Shown one piece after another: positions 1 through 6,737 of a stretch of 9,515 bases of DNA (positions are counted from its first letter, which is position 1; each line of letters starts with the position of its first letter). This stretch comes from an uncultured Prevotellaceae bacterium. Lineage in GTDB: Bacteria; Bacteroidota; Bacteroidia; Bacteroidales; Muribaculaceae. The stretch is taken from NCBI GenBank assembly GCA_937892085.1, contig CALAVD010000135.1, positions 1 through 9,515 on the forward strand. Reading direction: 5' to 3'. The notes under the pieces were generated by a model. The model was not told the origin of the DNA. It saw nothing but the letters and a program-made list of their open reading frames with translations, and ran no database searches. The position numbers and the translations under genes are program-made.

Positions 1-1
1 T

Positions 2-310
2 GTGGTTTCCAAGTTTGGCGACAAATGGTCTTTTTTGGTTTTATATCATCTTCACATAAGTAAAATATTGCGTTTCAGTGAGTTACATCACAACATGCCT
101 GATTGTTCGCAGAAGATGCTATCAGTCACGTTGAGGCGTTTGGAGGGTATGGGACTCATCAACCGGAAAGTTTATCCCGAGGTGCCACCGCGTGTAGAAT
201 ATTCGCTCACTGCAACGGGACAGTCGCTGATGCCGCACGTAGAGGCACTCATCAATTGGGCAGTGGAACATTTCGACGAAGTGGTTCACAAAGGTGATAG
301 TGCCGTTTGA
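2..310 (+). CDS. HxlR-family winged-helix transcriptional regulator (5' partial)
   Basis: This is the C-terminal part of a small DNA-binding regulator of the HxlR type (MarR-like winged helix, usually about 105-130 residues, often redox or electrophile responsive). The visible frame opens with VSKFGDKWSFLVLY, which matches the family's G-D-K-W-S/T hallmark just before helix 1. The recognition-helix region follows (SQKMLSVTLRRLEGMGL, about residues 36-52), then the wing (PPRVEYSLTATGQSL, about 62-76). A C-terminal dimerisation helix (WAVEHFDEVV) ends the protein. The frame begins at a GTG at base 2, but family members carry a further 10-25 N-terminal residues, often with a conserved Cys, so the true start almost certainly lies upstream of the window. 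Whether the sensory Cys exists cannot be seen. The target genes are unknown. The gene ends at TGA 308-310, directly before a terminator hairpin. Confidence 0.85.
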   Translation: MVSKFGDKWSFLVLYHLHISKILRFSELHHNMPDCSQKMLSVTLRRLEGMGLINRKVYPEVPPRVEYSLTATGQSLMPHVEALINWAVEHFDEVVHKGDSAV

Positions 311-312
311 AC

Positions 313-366
313 ACAAAACCCCAACATGACGACATAATAACCGTCGTCACATCGGGTTTTGTTTTC
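313..366. terminator. Hairpin terminator between convergent genes
   Basis: A two-tier hairpin directly follows the HxlR stop codon. The outer stem ACAAAACCC (313-321) pairs with GGGTTTTGT (354-362). The inner stem GACGAC (328-333) pairs with GTCGTC (343-348). A T-rich tail follows on the + strand (TTTT within 357-366, more T's at 370-375). The hairpin sits between two convergent stop codons (310 and 385), so it probably serves both transcripts, though the U-tract is clearer for the + strand. Confidence 0.7.
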
Positions 367-384
367 TGATTTTTAGAACAAAAA

Positions 385-963
385 TTATCCTTCCTTAATA
401 GCATCGCGGATAGCTTCGCGTACTCCGTTAACCTTCTTCTCGAAACGGTTAAGTCCAGCAATACCAACGAGATATGCTAAACCGTTGGCGATGATGCCGA
501 TACCTATGAGCGTCGAAAGTGTACGACCAGCCACATCAGGGTTGCGCAGACCGAGACAGCCAAGCACCACGCTGGCAATACCGAGAATGAAGATGCACCA
601 CCAGTAACTGAAGCCCACCGACTTGTAGTCGAAGGAACGTACGGCAATGATGACACCTTCAACCATCACCCACGCGGCAAAGATGAACGGTAACGAGGCC
701 GCAAGGAACAGTTTCCCCGACAGGAAAATAAATCCCAAGATGATTTGAAGGATGGCCGACAACATGCGAGTACCACTGTTAGGCATGAAACGTTGCGTGT
801 CGATGGTGAACACCATCTCGAAGATACCCGAGAGAAGGGTAAAGAGACCGATGAGCCATGCTGTTGAGAACAATGTCTCGGCAGGGTTGGCAATGCATAC
901 CACACCAAGTATCACAAGAAGCACGCCTGCGATACAAATCCAAATTTTAGTACTTTTTTTCAT
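385..963 (-). CDS. HdeD/DUF308 family membrane protein
   Basis: A 192-residue integral inner-membrane protein of the HdeD (DUF308) family. The best-known relative is E. coli HdeD, linked to acid resistance; the molecular function is unknown. About six hydrophobic segments are visible, arranged in pairs: IWICIAGVLLVILGVVCI, the STAWLIGLFTLLSGIFEMVF region, SAILQIILGFIFL, SLPFIFAAWVMVEGVIIAV, WWCIFILGIASVVLGCLGL and TLIGIGIIANGLAYLVGIAG. The family pattern of a G-x-x-x-x-x-P loop after helix 1 (GVVCIANPAETL) recurs later as GCLGLRNPDVAG, as expected of a duplicated fold. The C-terminus is charged and cytoplasmic (EKKVNGVREAIRDAIKEG). I chose the ATG at 963 because an A-rich leader of Bacteroidetes type precedes it. 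An upstream in-frame TTG at 987 would add eight residues but is less likely. Transcribed alone, divergently from the DUF4292 gene. Confidence 0.85.
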   Translation of the reverse strand: MKKSTKIWICIAGVLLVILGVVCIANPAETLFSTAWLIGLFTLLSGIFEMVFTIDTQRFMPNSGTRMLSAILQIILGFIFLSGKLFLAASLPFIFAAWVMVEGVIIAVRSFDYKSVGFSYWWCIFILGIASVVLGCLGLRNPDVAGRTLSTLIGIGIIANGLAYLVGIAGLNRFEKKVNGVREAIRDAIKEG

Positions 964-1034
964 GTTTTTAATTTTTTTGTTAAACAATAATTTTTATGAT
1001 TTCACTGGGAAATCCGCTCGTGTTTTCTTTCCTA

Positions 1035-1068
1035 CAAAATTAGTAATTTTTCTGTTATGAAATGCAAT
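1035..1068 (-). promoter_or_regulatory. Putative Bacteroidetes-type promoter for the HdeD-like gene
   Basis: Read on the minus strand, TAATTTTG (1042 to 1035) matches the Bacteroidetes -7 element TAnnTTTG exactly. An ATTG (1068 to 1065) lies 22 bases upstream as a weak -33 element (consensus TTTG at about 19-21). The start of transcription would fall near 1028, giving a leader of about 65 bases. The surrounding 964-1156 spacer is very AT-rich and contains no gene. The promoter for the + strand gene must also lie in it. Confidence 0.45.
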
Positions 1069-1081
1069 ATTTTTATCCTTT

Positions 1082-1115
1082 TTTGCCAAATTTTATGTCA
1101 AAAGGGATAATTTTT
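1082..1115 (+). promoter_or_regulatory. Possible promoter for the DUF4292 envelope gene run
   Basis: TTTG at 1082-1085 is followed, after 22 bases, by TAATTTTT at 1108-1115. The latter differs from the -7 consensus TAnnTTTG only in the last base. A second, weaker candidate is TAATATTT near 1127. The region is so AT-rich that chance matches are likely. A + strand promoter is nevertheless expected in this divergent spacer. Confidence 0.3.
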
Positions 1116-1156
1116 CACCCAAAGATAATATTTTCTCACCGAAAAAACATTTTTGG

Positions 1157-1990
1157 ATGACAAGATTTTCATTAAATGTAGTTTTGTTGCTCTCGCTCAC
1201 TATGGTGGCATTGGCTTCTTGTTCTAAGAAAGTTGTTCAGAATGCCGATGACAATGCACCAGTGACTGTGACCAGCGAAACCGTTGACGTGGCAGCTTAC
1301 TATCAGGCCGACTGGCGCACTTTCAAGAGCGGTGGCAATGTGGAGATAGGGTCGGGAAGCAAGTCGTTGAGCTCGTCGATGCAGATGAGGATGATTCGTA
1401 ACAAGAGCATCTATGTGTCGGTGCGACCAGTGTTAGGCATTGAAGCCGCCAAGATGGTGATCAATGGCGACTCCATCTTGCTGGTAGATAAGCTTCACAA
1501 GCGTTACGTGCTCGAGAAGGCATCGCTGCTCACTAATGGCATCCCCGTCAGTGTAGGGGCATTGCAAGACATTTTTTTGGGACGCGCCTTTGAGTTGGGA
1601 AAAGGGTCACTGACTCAGGAACTGAAAGATGATTTCACTGTTAACGTGCTCGACAACAGGGTGGTGTTGACGCCAAAGAACCAGTTTAAGGGCTTTGATT
1701 ACAATTTTGTGTATGACGGTCACAACAACATCGTGTCGCTCAACGTCATTCCGAGCAATGCTGGTGCCTCGACCTATAGCGTGACTTACCGCAATGTGCA
1801 AGGTAGCGTGGCAGGGAAGGTGGCAGGTAGCGCCAGTGTGTCAACAAAGTTGAACGGCAGCGCCATGAAGCTTGACTTGGAATATAAGGACATGCAGTGG
1901 AATGAAAGTTTCACTATTGACACCAATATTCCCAAGAACTACAAGCGCATGGAGGGTAAAGATATAATGCAGCTTCTTGGCGGAAAATAA
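1157..1990 (+). CDS. DUF4292 family lipoprotein
   Basis: A 277-residue lipoprotein of the Bacteroidetes DUF4292 family. The N-terminus is a signal peptide (TRFSLNVVLLLSLTMVALA) with lipobox L-A-S-C, lipidated at Cys22. The residues after the Cys are SKKVVQ, not the acidic cluster that sends Bacteroidetes lipoproteins to the cell surface, so a periplasm-facing location is more likely (inference). The body is rich in alternating beta strands. It includes the family-typical stretch with GIEAAKMVINGDSILLVDK (about residues 94-112), then a region ending with TNIPKNYKRMEG near the C-terminus. The overall pattern resembles LolA/LolB-like half-barrels that handle lipoproteins or other lipids. That is a fold-level inference, not a demonstrated role. 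The next gene starts 8 bases after the stop, so the two are probably co-transcribed. The ATG at 1157 is the only start that gives a proper signal peptide. Confidence 0.82.
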   Translation: MTRFSLNVVLLLSLTMVALASCSKKVVQNADDNAPVTVTSETVDVAAYYQADWRTFKSGGNVEIGSGSKSLSSSMQMRMIRNKSIYVSVRPVLGIEAAKMVINGDSILLVDKLHKRYVLEKASLLTNGIPVSVGALQDIFLGRAFELGKGSLTQELKDDFTVNVLDNRVVLTPKNQFKGFDYNFVYDGHNNIVSLNVIPSNAGASTYSVTYRNVQGSVAGKVAGSASVSTKLNGSAMKLDLEYKDMQWNESFTIDTNIPKNYKRMEGKDIMQLLGGK

Positions 1991-1998
1991 ATAACAAG

Positions 1999-2949
1999 AT
2001 GATTGCAATAGAGAAATACACGCCACTCATAAAGCAAGAGTGGGATGATGCCGTGAGAAACTCTCGCAACGGCACTTTCCTGCACTTGCGCGACTATATG
2101 GACTATCACAGCGATCGCTTTGCCGATTTCTCGCTGGTGGCGCGTGATGGCGAGAAGATAGTAGCTGTGCTGCCAGCTTGTCACGAAGGCAACACGCTTT
2201 ACAGCCATCGTGGTCTCACCTACGGCAGTTGGCTGGTGCCGTTAAAGCATTTCGACGCCACCACGATGCTGATGGTGTGGGAGGCTTCGGTGCAATTTTT
2301 GCAAGAGCACGGCATTGAGTCGATAGTCTATAAGCCAGTGCCGCACATCTATCACCGCTATCCGTGCGAGGAGGACCTCTATGCCATATTCAGGGCCGGT
2401 GGCGTGCTTGCCGAGAGCAACATTTCCACCACTATCGACCTTGATGAGCCACTGCCTTTCGATCGTGGCAACAAGCGCAATGTGAATCTTGCCCTAAAGA
2501 GTGGGGTAGAGGTTGGGCTGTCGAGCGACTGGCATGGCTACTGGGCTATGCTCGACTCATTGCTCATGGAGCGATATGACAGGCATCCCGTTCATTCGCT
2601 TGATGAGTTGCTGTTGCTGCACTCCCGTTTCCCTGAGAACATAAAACTCTACACCGCGTCGCTTGGCGATGAGCTGTTAGCGGGCGTGGTGATGTACTAT
2701 TGCGGCAATGAGGTGGCTCACTGCCAGTATATATCATCTACTGAGCATGGTCGCACTCTTAAAGCACTAACCCTGCTCTTTGACTATCTTATCAATGAGT
2801 CATCGCAGGAAGGCTACCGCTATTTCGACTTCGGCATCTCCACCGAAAATGGCGGATTGTATCTCAACGAAGGTCTGGTTCGCCAAAAGTGCCGTTTGGG
2901 TGGCAGGGGAATAGTTTATAATACCTTTAAAATTCCTATTAAATCATAG
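1999..2949 (+). CDS. FemAB/GNAT-like acyltransferase (BioF2-like domain)
   Basis: A 316-residue cytoplasmic protein of the GNAT superfamily, FemAB/BioF2-like branch (Acetyltransf_6 type). The first half (about 1-140) is a degenerate GNAT-like domain with VARDGEKIVAVLPACHEG and the motif YSHRGLTYGSWLV. The second half (about 150-290) holds the standard core: KRNVNLALKSGVEV, then LYTASLGDELLAGVVMYYCGNEVAHCQY, the hallmark strand-turn-strand. It closes with YFDFGISTENGGLYLNEGL (about 275-293), a signature of Bacteroidetes members. Family members transfer acetyl, other acyl or aminoacyl groups to sugars or peptidoglycan precursors; the substrate here is unknown. Lying directly before a Wzx-type flippase, it may decorate a lipid-linked saccharide before export (inference). 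The start is 8 bases after the lipoprotein stop with an A-rich leader. Confidence 0.75.
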   Translation: MIAIEKYTPLIKQEWDDAVRNSRNGTFLHLRDYMDYHSDRFADFSLVARDGEKIVAVLPACHEGNTLYSHRGLTYGSWLVPLKHFDATTMLMVWEASVQFLQEHGIESIVYKPVPHIYHRYPCEEDLYAIFRAGGVLAESNISTTIDLDEPLPFDRGNKRNVNLALKSGVEVGLSSDWHGYWAMLDSLLMERYDRHPVHSLDELLLLHSRFPENIKLYTASLGDELLAGVVMYYCGNEVAHCQYISSTEHGRTLKALTLLFDYLINESSQEGYRYFDFGISTENGGLYLNEGLVRQKCRLGGRGIVYNTFKIPIKS

Positions 2950-2988
2950 ATTATATAGATTTATAGATAATATAGTTACAAATAAATA
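2950..2988 (+). repeat. Low-complexity TAGAT-type spacer repeat
   Basis: The spacer between the acyltransferase and the flippase is almost pure A/T. It carries four copies of a TAG-centred unit (ATAGATT, ATAGATT, ATAGATA, ATAGTT) spaced about 8-9 bases apart. It holds no hairpin with a U-tract, so read-through into the flippase is likely. Such spacers could slip during replication. Confidence 0.4.
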
Positions 2989-4422
2989 ATGGCGAAGCGC
3001 GAAGGATTATCGAAAATAGTACTCAAGGCAATGGGCATATTTGGTGGTGTCCAGGTCTTGACGATTTTGTGCTCGATAATCCGCACTAAGCTTGTGGCAT
3101 TGTGGATAGGCCCGATGGGAGTAGGGCTGTTTGGCATCTACAACCAAGCCCTTGAGATGATGAACACCGCTACCAATCTGGGTGTGCGCAACAGCAGTGT
3201 GCGCGACATCTCACAGGCTATGGAGCAACGCGATGCTACGCTCATTTCGCGCGTCATCACTGTGGTGCGCCGCTGGTCGTTGTGGCTCGGGCTTGGAGGA
3301 GCGTTACTCACGATGGGCATGGCACCGTTTCTTAGTCGTTTCTCATTTGGCGACTACACTCACGAGTGGCACTTTGTGGCTCTGGCGATAGCTGTGCTGT
3401 TTATGGCGCTGACCAATGGCGAGTATGCCGTGCTTCAGGGCTTGTCGAAACTCAAGCGCCTTGCCCATGTCACTGTGAGTGGTGTGATAGGCGGCCTGCT
3501 CATCTCAATACCGCTGTTCTATTTCCTCCGTGAGGATAGTGTGTTGCCGTCAATCATCGCCTATGCTTTGTGCGTGGTGGTGGCAGCCTATCTCTATAAA
3601 GACAGGGAGTATCCCCCTGCTGAGGTCTCGCCGCGAGAGACCGAGCGCATGGGTGCCGGTTTTATTAAACTCGGTGTTTATATGACGCTTGGCTCCTTTG
3701 TTGGCATGCTTGCATCCTATGCTTTTGTGTCGTGGCTCAACCTGTATAGTGGCACCGATTCGGTGGGTTTATATCAGGCTGGCTATACTCTCATCGTCAA
3801 GTATGCCGGGTTGGTGTTCACTGCGTTAGGCATGGAGTTTTATCCCCGTCTGTCTCGTGTGGCAAATAGCTCTCGTCGCATCCGTGTGTTTGTGTCGCAA
3901 GAGATTAACATCGCCTTTATGGTGCTCACGCCATGCCTTTTAGCGTTCATCTTGCTGCGCTCACAACTGGTGTGGCTGCTTTATAGCGAGGAGTTTGAGG
4001 AGATTATAACCTTTATCACATGGGGCGTGGTAGGCACTGTAATGCGTGCCGTGTCGTGGTGCATGGCATTTGTGATGCTTGCTAAAGGCGACGGCAAGAT
4101 ATTCCTCATTACCGAGTCGATTAGCGCCGTGATGGGGTTGTCTCTGAACGTGGTGTGCTATATCTTATGGGGTATTGACGGCTTGGGCTATGCCTACATC
4201 GCATGGTATGTCATCTACACTATCATTGTGGGTGTGGTATATTTCAAGGTTTATCACCTCACGTTGAGTGGCAACTGCTATCGCAACCTTGCTGCCACAT
4301 TAGTTGTGTGCGTCATGGCGGTTCTTGCCATGCAACTGGGATTGTGGTATTTAGCCCTGATAGTCTTTGCTGTGGCAGCGCCATTCTGCTTGCGACAAGC
4401 CTACCGCCTATGGGTGAAATGA
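2989..4422 (+). CDS. Wzx/MOP-superfamily polysaccharide flippase (O-antigen translocase)
   Basis: A 477-residue polytopic inner-membrane protein resembling Wzx/WzxE-type O-antigen or enterobacterial-common-antigen-like translocases. These flip undecaprenyl-pyrophosphate-linked oligosaccharides to the periplasmic face. Roughly 12-14 hydrophobic helices are visible. The N-terminal segment (KAMGIFGGVQVLTILCSIIRTKLVALWIGPMGVGLFGIYN, positions about 14-53) is typical: the KxVALWIGPxGVGLFG loop is seen across this subfamily. Further helices run to the C-terminus, with charged loops such as KDREYPPAEVSPRETER near residues 204-220 between the two lobes. Length matches the family (about 420-500). The acyltransferase immediately upstream is a plausible functional partner. 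No glycosyltransferase or polymerase lies nearby, so the glycan cannot be named. The start at 2989 (MAKREGLSKIV) follows an A-rich leader. Confidence 0.83.
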   Translation: MAKREGLSKIVLKAMGIFGGVQVLTILCSIIRTKLVALWIGPMGVGLFGIYNQALEMMNTATNLGVRNSSVRDISQAMEQRDATLISRVITVVRRWSLWLGLGGALLTMGMAPFLSRFSFGDYTHEWHFVALAIAVLFMALTNGEYAVLQGLSKLKRLAHVTVSGVIGGLLISIPLFYFLREDSVLPSIIAYALCVVVAAYLYKDREYPPAEVSPRETERMGAGFIKLGVYMTLGSFVGMLASYAFVSWLNLYSGTDSVGLYQAGYTLIVKYAGLVFTALGMEFYPRLSRVANSSRRIRVFVSQEINIAFMVLTPCLLAFILLRSQLVWLLYSEEFEEIITFITWGVVGTVMRAVSWCMAFVMLAKGDGKIFLITESISAVMGLSLNVVCYILWGIDGLGYAYIAWYVIYTIIVGVVYFKVYHLTLSGNCYRNLAATLVVCVMAVLAMQLGLWYLALIVFAVAAPFCLRQAYRLWVK

Positions 4423-4474
4423 TAACTGGCAAATGACAATTAAAAACTGATAACTGACTACTGATAACTCTCAA
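4423..4474 (+). repeat. Heptamer-type tandem repeat in the spacer before lpxB
   Basis: The spacer is built largely of 7-base units: TGATAAC, TGACTAC and TGATAAC at 4449-4469, preceded by the related TGATAAC at 4420-4426 (which overlaps the flippase stop codon) and TGACAATT at 4434-4441. Such heptameric short tandem repeats recur in the intergenic spacers of many Bacteroidales. Their function is unknown. There is no U-tract terminator, so lpxB can be transcribed with the flippase. Confidence 0.6.
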
Positions 4475-5605
4475 ATGAAATACTTTATCATAGCAGGCGA
4501 AGCCTCGGGCGACATTCATGGCAGTGCGCTCATCACGGCACTTAGGGAGCGTGACACCAAGGCCGAGGTGGAATTCCTTGGTGGTGACCTGATGGCTCGC
4601 AGCGCTGGTCGTGAGCCGCTGATTCATTACCGTGACATGGCGTTTATGGGGTTTATAGAGGTGATAAAGCACTTGGGCAGCATTCTGGGTTTCATGAAGC
4701 GCGCAAAGCAGGCTATGACCGATAATCGCCCCGATGCTCTAATTCTTATCGACTACCCGTCGTTCAACCTCAAGATGGCGAAGTGGGCAAAGGAGCAGGG
4801 CATACCGGTTTTCTATTTCATCTCCCCAAAGGTGTGGGCGTGGAAGGAATATCGTGTTAAGGATATTAAGCGCTATGTTGACCGCCTGTTTTCGATATTG
4901 CCGTTTGAGACCGAGTTTTACCGCCGTCACGATTATGAGGTGGAGTATGTGGGAAACCCTACGGTGAAGGAAATCGCTGCCGCCATTGCCCAGATGCGCT
5001 CATCAGATGTGTTCTGTTCCCATAATGGACTTGAGACAGGCAAACAAATCATTGCCCTTGTTCCTGGCTCACGCAAGAAGGAGATTCGTGACAACCTGCC
5101 CACGATGCTCGCCGCGGCACGCCGGCACACCGACTGTCAGGCAGTTATTGCTGCTGCTCCGAGCATCGACGACGAGTTGTATAAAGAAGTGATGGGCGAC
5201 AGTCAAGTGCCTGTGCTTCGTGACCAAACCTTTGAATTGGTGCGCAATGCCCGTGTGGCGGTGGTCACCTCGGGCACCGCCACCCTCGAGACCGCTCTAT
5301 TAGGCACGCCACAAGTGGCTTGCTACCGCATGAACGGCAGCCGGCGGGTGTATTGGTTCTATAGCAAGCTCATAAAAGGCAAATTTGTGACGCTGCCAAA
5401 TCTTATTGCCGATGCTCCGCTTATTCCTGAACTGCTGTTGCACAACTGCTCGGAGGAGAACGTGGATGCTTGGCTCACAAAACTGCTCAACGACGGCTCT
5501 GAGCGCCAGGCGATGCTTGAAGGCTACGGGCAAATGGCGAGGTTGCTCACCGATAAAGACTGTGCTTTGACTACTGCCCAACGCATAATAGAAAAACTGA
5601 AATGA
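4475..5605 (+). CDS. lpxB: Lipid-A-disaccharide synthase LpxB
   Basis: A 376-residue GT19 glycosyltransferase. It joins UDP-2,3-diacylglucosamine to lipid X (2,3-diacylglucosamine-1-phosphate), releasing UDP and forming the beta-1,6 disaccharide backbone of lipid A. It acts peripherally on the inner face of the cytoplasmic membrane. The family motifs are all present in order: GEASGD (8-13), GFIEV (59-63), IDYPSFNLK (92-100), SPKVWAWK (117-124), FSILPFE (139-145), YVGNP (158-162), PGSRKKEI (197-204) and SGTATLE (266-272). The last three lie in the nucleotide-sugar-binding C-terminal lobe. Length is typical and the start at MKYFIIAGEASGD is unambiguous. The stop codon overlaps the next start (ATGA, 5602-5605), indicating translational coupling to the HD/RpiB protein. 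Nearby envelope genes fit its role. surE, a frequent neighbour of lpxB in Bacteroidetes, is not seen here. Confidence 0.96.
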   Translation: MKYFIIAGEASGDIHGSALITALRERDTKAEVEFLGGDLMARSAGREPLIHYRDMAFMGFIEVIKHLGSILGFMKRAKQAMTDNRPDALILIDYPSFNLKMAKWAKEQGIPVFYFISPKVWAWKEYRVKDIKRYVDRLFSILPFETEFYRRHDYEVEYVGNPTVKEIAAAIAQMRSSDVFCSHNGLETGKQIIALVPGSRKKEIRDNLPTMLAAARRHTDCQAVIAAAPSIDDELYKEVMGDSQVPVLRDQTFELVRNARVAVVTSGTATLETALLGTPQVACYRMNGSRRVYWFYSKLIKGKFVTLPNLIADAPLIPELLLHNCSEENVDAWLTKLLNDGSERQAMLEGYGQMARLLTDKDCALTTAQRIIEKLK

Positions 5606-6705
5606 ACGATAGATACAACGAAATAGCTACTTTTCTTGAGAAGGAGATAGTGCCACGATATGACGCTTTCGATGCGGGGCATCGTCGTGACCATGTGCAT
5701 TATGTCATGCAGGAGAGTCAGCGCCTTGCGCAGTATTATCCCAGCGTAGATCGTGCCATGCTGCTTGTGGCTGCCGCCTATCATGACCTGGGGATAGAGG
5801 TGGGTCGCGAGGTGCATCACACCGAGAGTGCACGCATCATCCGTGAAGACGAGCGGCTACTGCAGTGGTTCACCGCCGAGCAGATAGAGACCATTGCTCA
5901 TTCTGCCGAGGACCATCGCGCCTCGAGCGACCACGAGCCACGCTCCGTCTATGGTCGCATCGTTGCTGAGGCTGACCGGCAGATCGACGGTGACACCATC
6001 ATTCGCCGCACCATCCAGTTCTCGTTTAAGCATTATCCTAAACTTAGCAAAGAGGAGAACTACGAGCGTCTGCTCGAGCACATGACTGAGAAATATGACG
6101 AGGGCGGCTACTTGAAGCTGTGGATTCCCCAGTCAAGCAATGCCTTGCGGTTGAAGGAGTTCCGCACGTTGCTCCACGACCGTGATGCGCTGAGAGCGAA
6201 ATTTGATAAAATCTATGACACACTAATAAAACAGAATAACATGACAACAATCTTAAAACCTGGCGTTCCTGTGGCGCTGTGCAGCGACCATGCCGGATTT
6301 GCCACCAAGCAAGCAGTAATCAACTATTTGAAAGAGAACAATATAGAGTATAAGGATTTTGGTACCTACAATGAGGACAGCTGCGACTATCCCGACTTTG
6401 CCCACCCCTGCGCATTAGCGGTGGAGAGCGGTGAGTGCTACCCGGGAATTGCCGTGTGCGGCAGCGGCGAGGGCATCAACATCACCCTCAACAAGCATCA
6501 GGGCATACGCTCGGCACTGTGCTGGATTCCCGAGATTGCACGCCTGGCCCGTCAGCACAACGATGCCAACGTGCTTGCCATGCCGGGACGCTTCGTCACC
6601 AACGAAGAAGCCCTTGAAATGGTGAAGACATTCCTTTCAACCCCCTTTGAAGGTGGCCGCCACCAGAAACGAGTGGATAAAATCGCTGTTAAGTGTAAAG
6701 TGTAA
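5602..6705 (+). CDS. rpiB: HD-domain hydrolase fused to ribose-5-phosphate isomerase B
   Basis: A 367-residue two-domain protein. Residues 1-205 form an HD-superfamily phosphohydrolase domain with H31 (RRDHVHYV), the HD pair at 61-62 (AAYHDLGIEV), H72/H73 and D125 (EADRQID), the expected metal ligands. Its substrate is unknown. Residues 214-367 are a complete RpiB, which interconverts ribose-5-phosphate and ribulose-5-phosphate in the non-oxidative pentose phosphate pathway. They show CSDHAGF (227-233), catalytic Cys286 in AVCGSGEGINI, NKHQGIR (297-303), HNDANVL (319-325) and the phosphate-binding GGRH (351-354). The join (KIYDTLIKQNN then Met214, ATG at 6241) reads like a former gene end plus an A-rich leader, so RpiB could also be started internally at 6241. 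The ATG overlaps the lpxB stop. The last codons (KCKV) are encoded by the 7-bp repeat that runs into the terminator. The two domains are each certain; the physical fusion is less so. Confidence 0.85.
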   Translation: MNDRYNEIATFLEKEIVPRYDAFDAGHRRDHVHYVMQESQRLAQYYPSVDRAMLLVAAAYHDLGIEVGREVHHTESARIIREDERLLQWFTAEQIETIAHSAEDHRASSDHEPRSVYGRIVAEADRQIDGDTIIRRTIQFSFKHYPKLSKEENYERLLEHMTEKYDEGGYLKLWIPQSSNALRLKEFRTLLHDRDALRAKFDKIYDTLIKQNNMTTILKPGVPVALCSDHAGFATKQAVINYLKENNIEYKDFGTYNEDSCDYPDFAHPCALAVESGECYPGIAVCGSGEGINITLNKHQGIRSALCWIPEIARLARQHNDANVLAMPGRFVTNEEALEMVKTFLSTPFEGGRHQKRVDKIAVKCKV

Positions 6706-6714
6706 AGTGTGAAG
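6691..6714 (+). repeat. AAGTGTA heptamer tandem repeat overlapping the rpiB stop
   Basis: The 7-mer AAGTGTA occurs twice (6691-6697, 6698-6704), then AAGTGTG (6705-6711) and a partial AAG. The stop codon of the HD/RpiB gene (TAA, 6703-6705) lies inside it. The unit AAGTGTGAAG (6705-6714) is the exact reverse complement of CTTCACACTT found twice after the terminator. Confidence 0.75.
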
Positions 6715-6737
6715 CCGCATTGCGGCTTTTGTTTTTT
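6712..6737. terminator. Intrinsic terminator after the HD/rpiB gene
   Basis: A compact hairpin, AAGCCGC (6712-6718) and GCGGCTT (6722-6728) with loop ATT, is followed by TTGTTTTTT ending at 6737. This is a strong rho-independent terminator for the + strand envelope run. It lies inside a larger inverted repeat (6705-6714 with 6742-6751) and between two convergent genes, so it may also stop transcription from the EamA gene, though no U-tract exists on that strand. Confidence 0.85.

Noticed and set aside
964..987. TTG start at 987 for the HdeD-like protein
   Set aside because: A proper ATG with an A-rich leader lies at 963, and the extra eight residues (FNKKIKN type) are encoded by leader-like A-rich DNA.
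1802..1836. Short internal repeat in the DUF4292 gene (GSVAGKVAGSAS)
   Set aside because: It is only a few residues of a flexible, Gly/Ala/Ser-rich loop; not long or regular enough to count as a repeat element.
4313..4672. 119-residue minus-strand frame across the flippase/lpxB joint
   Set aside because: It is antisense to two clear genes, spans a repeat spacer and has no recognisable protein features.
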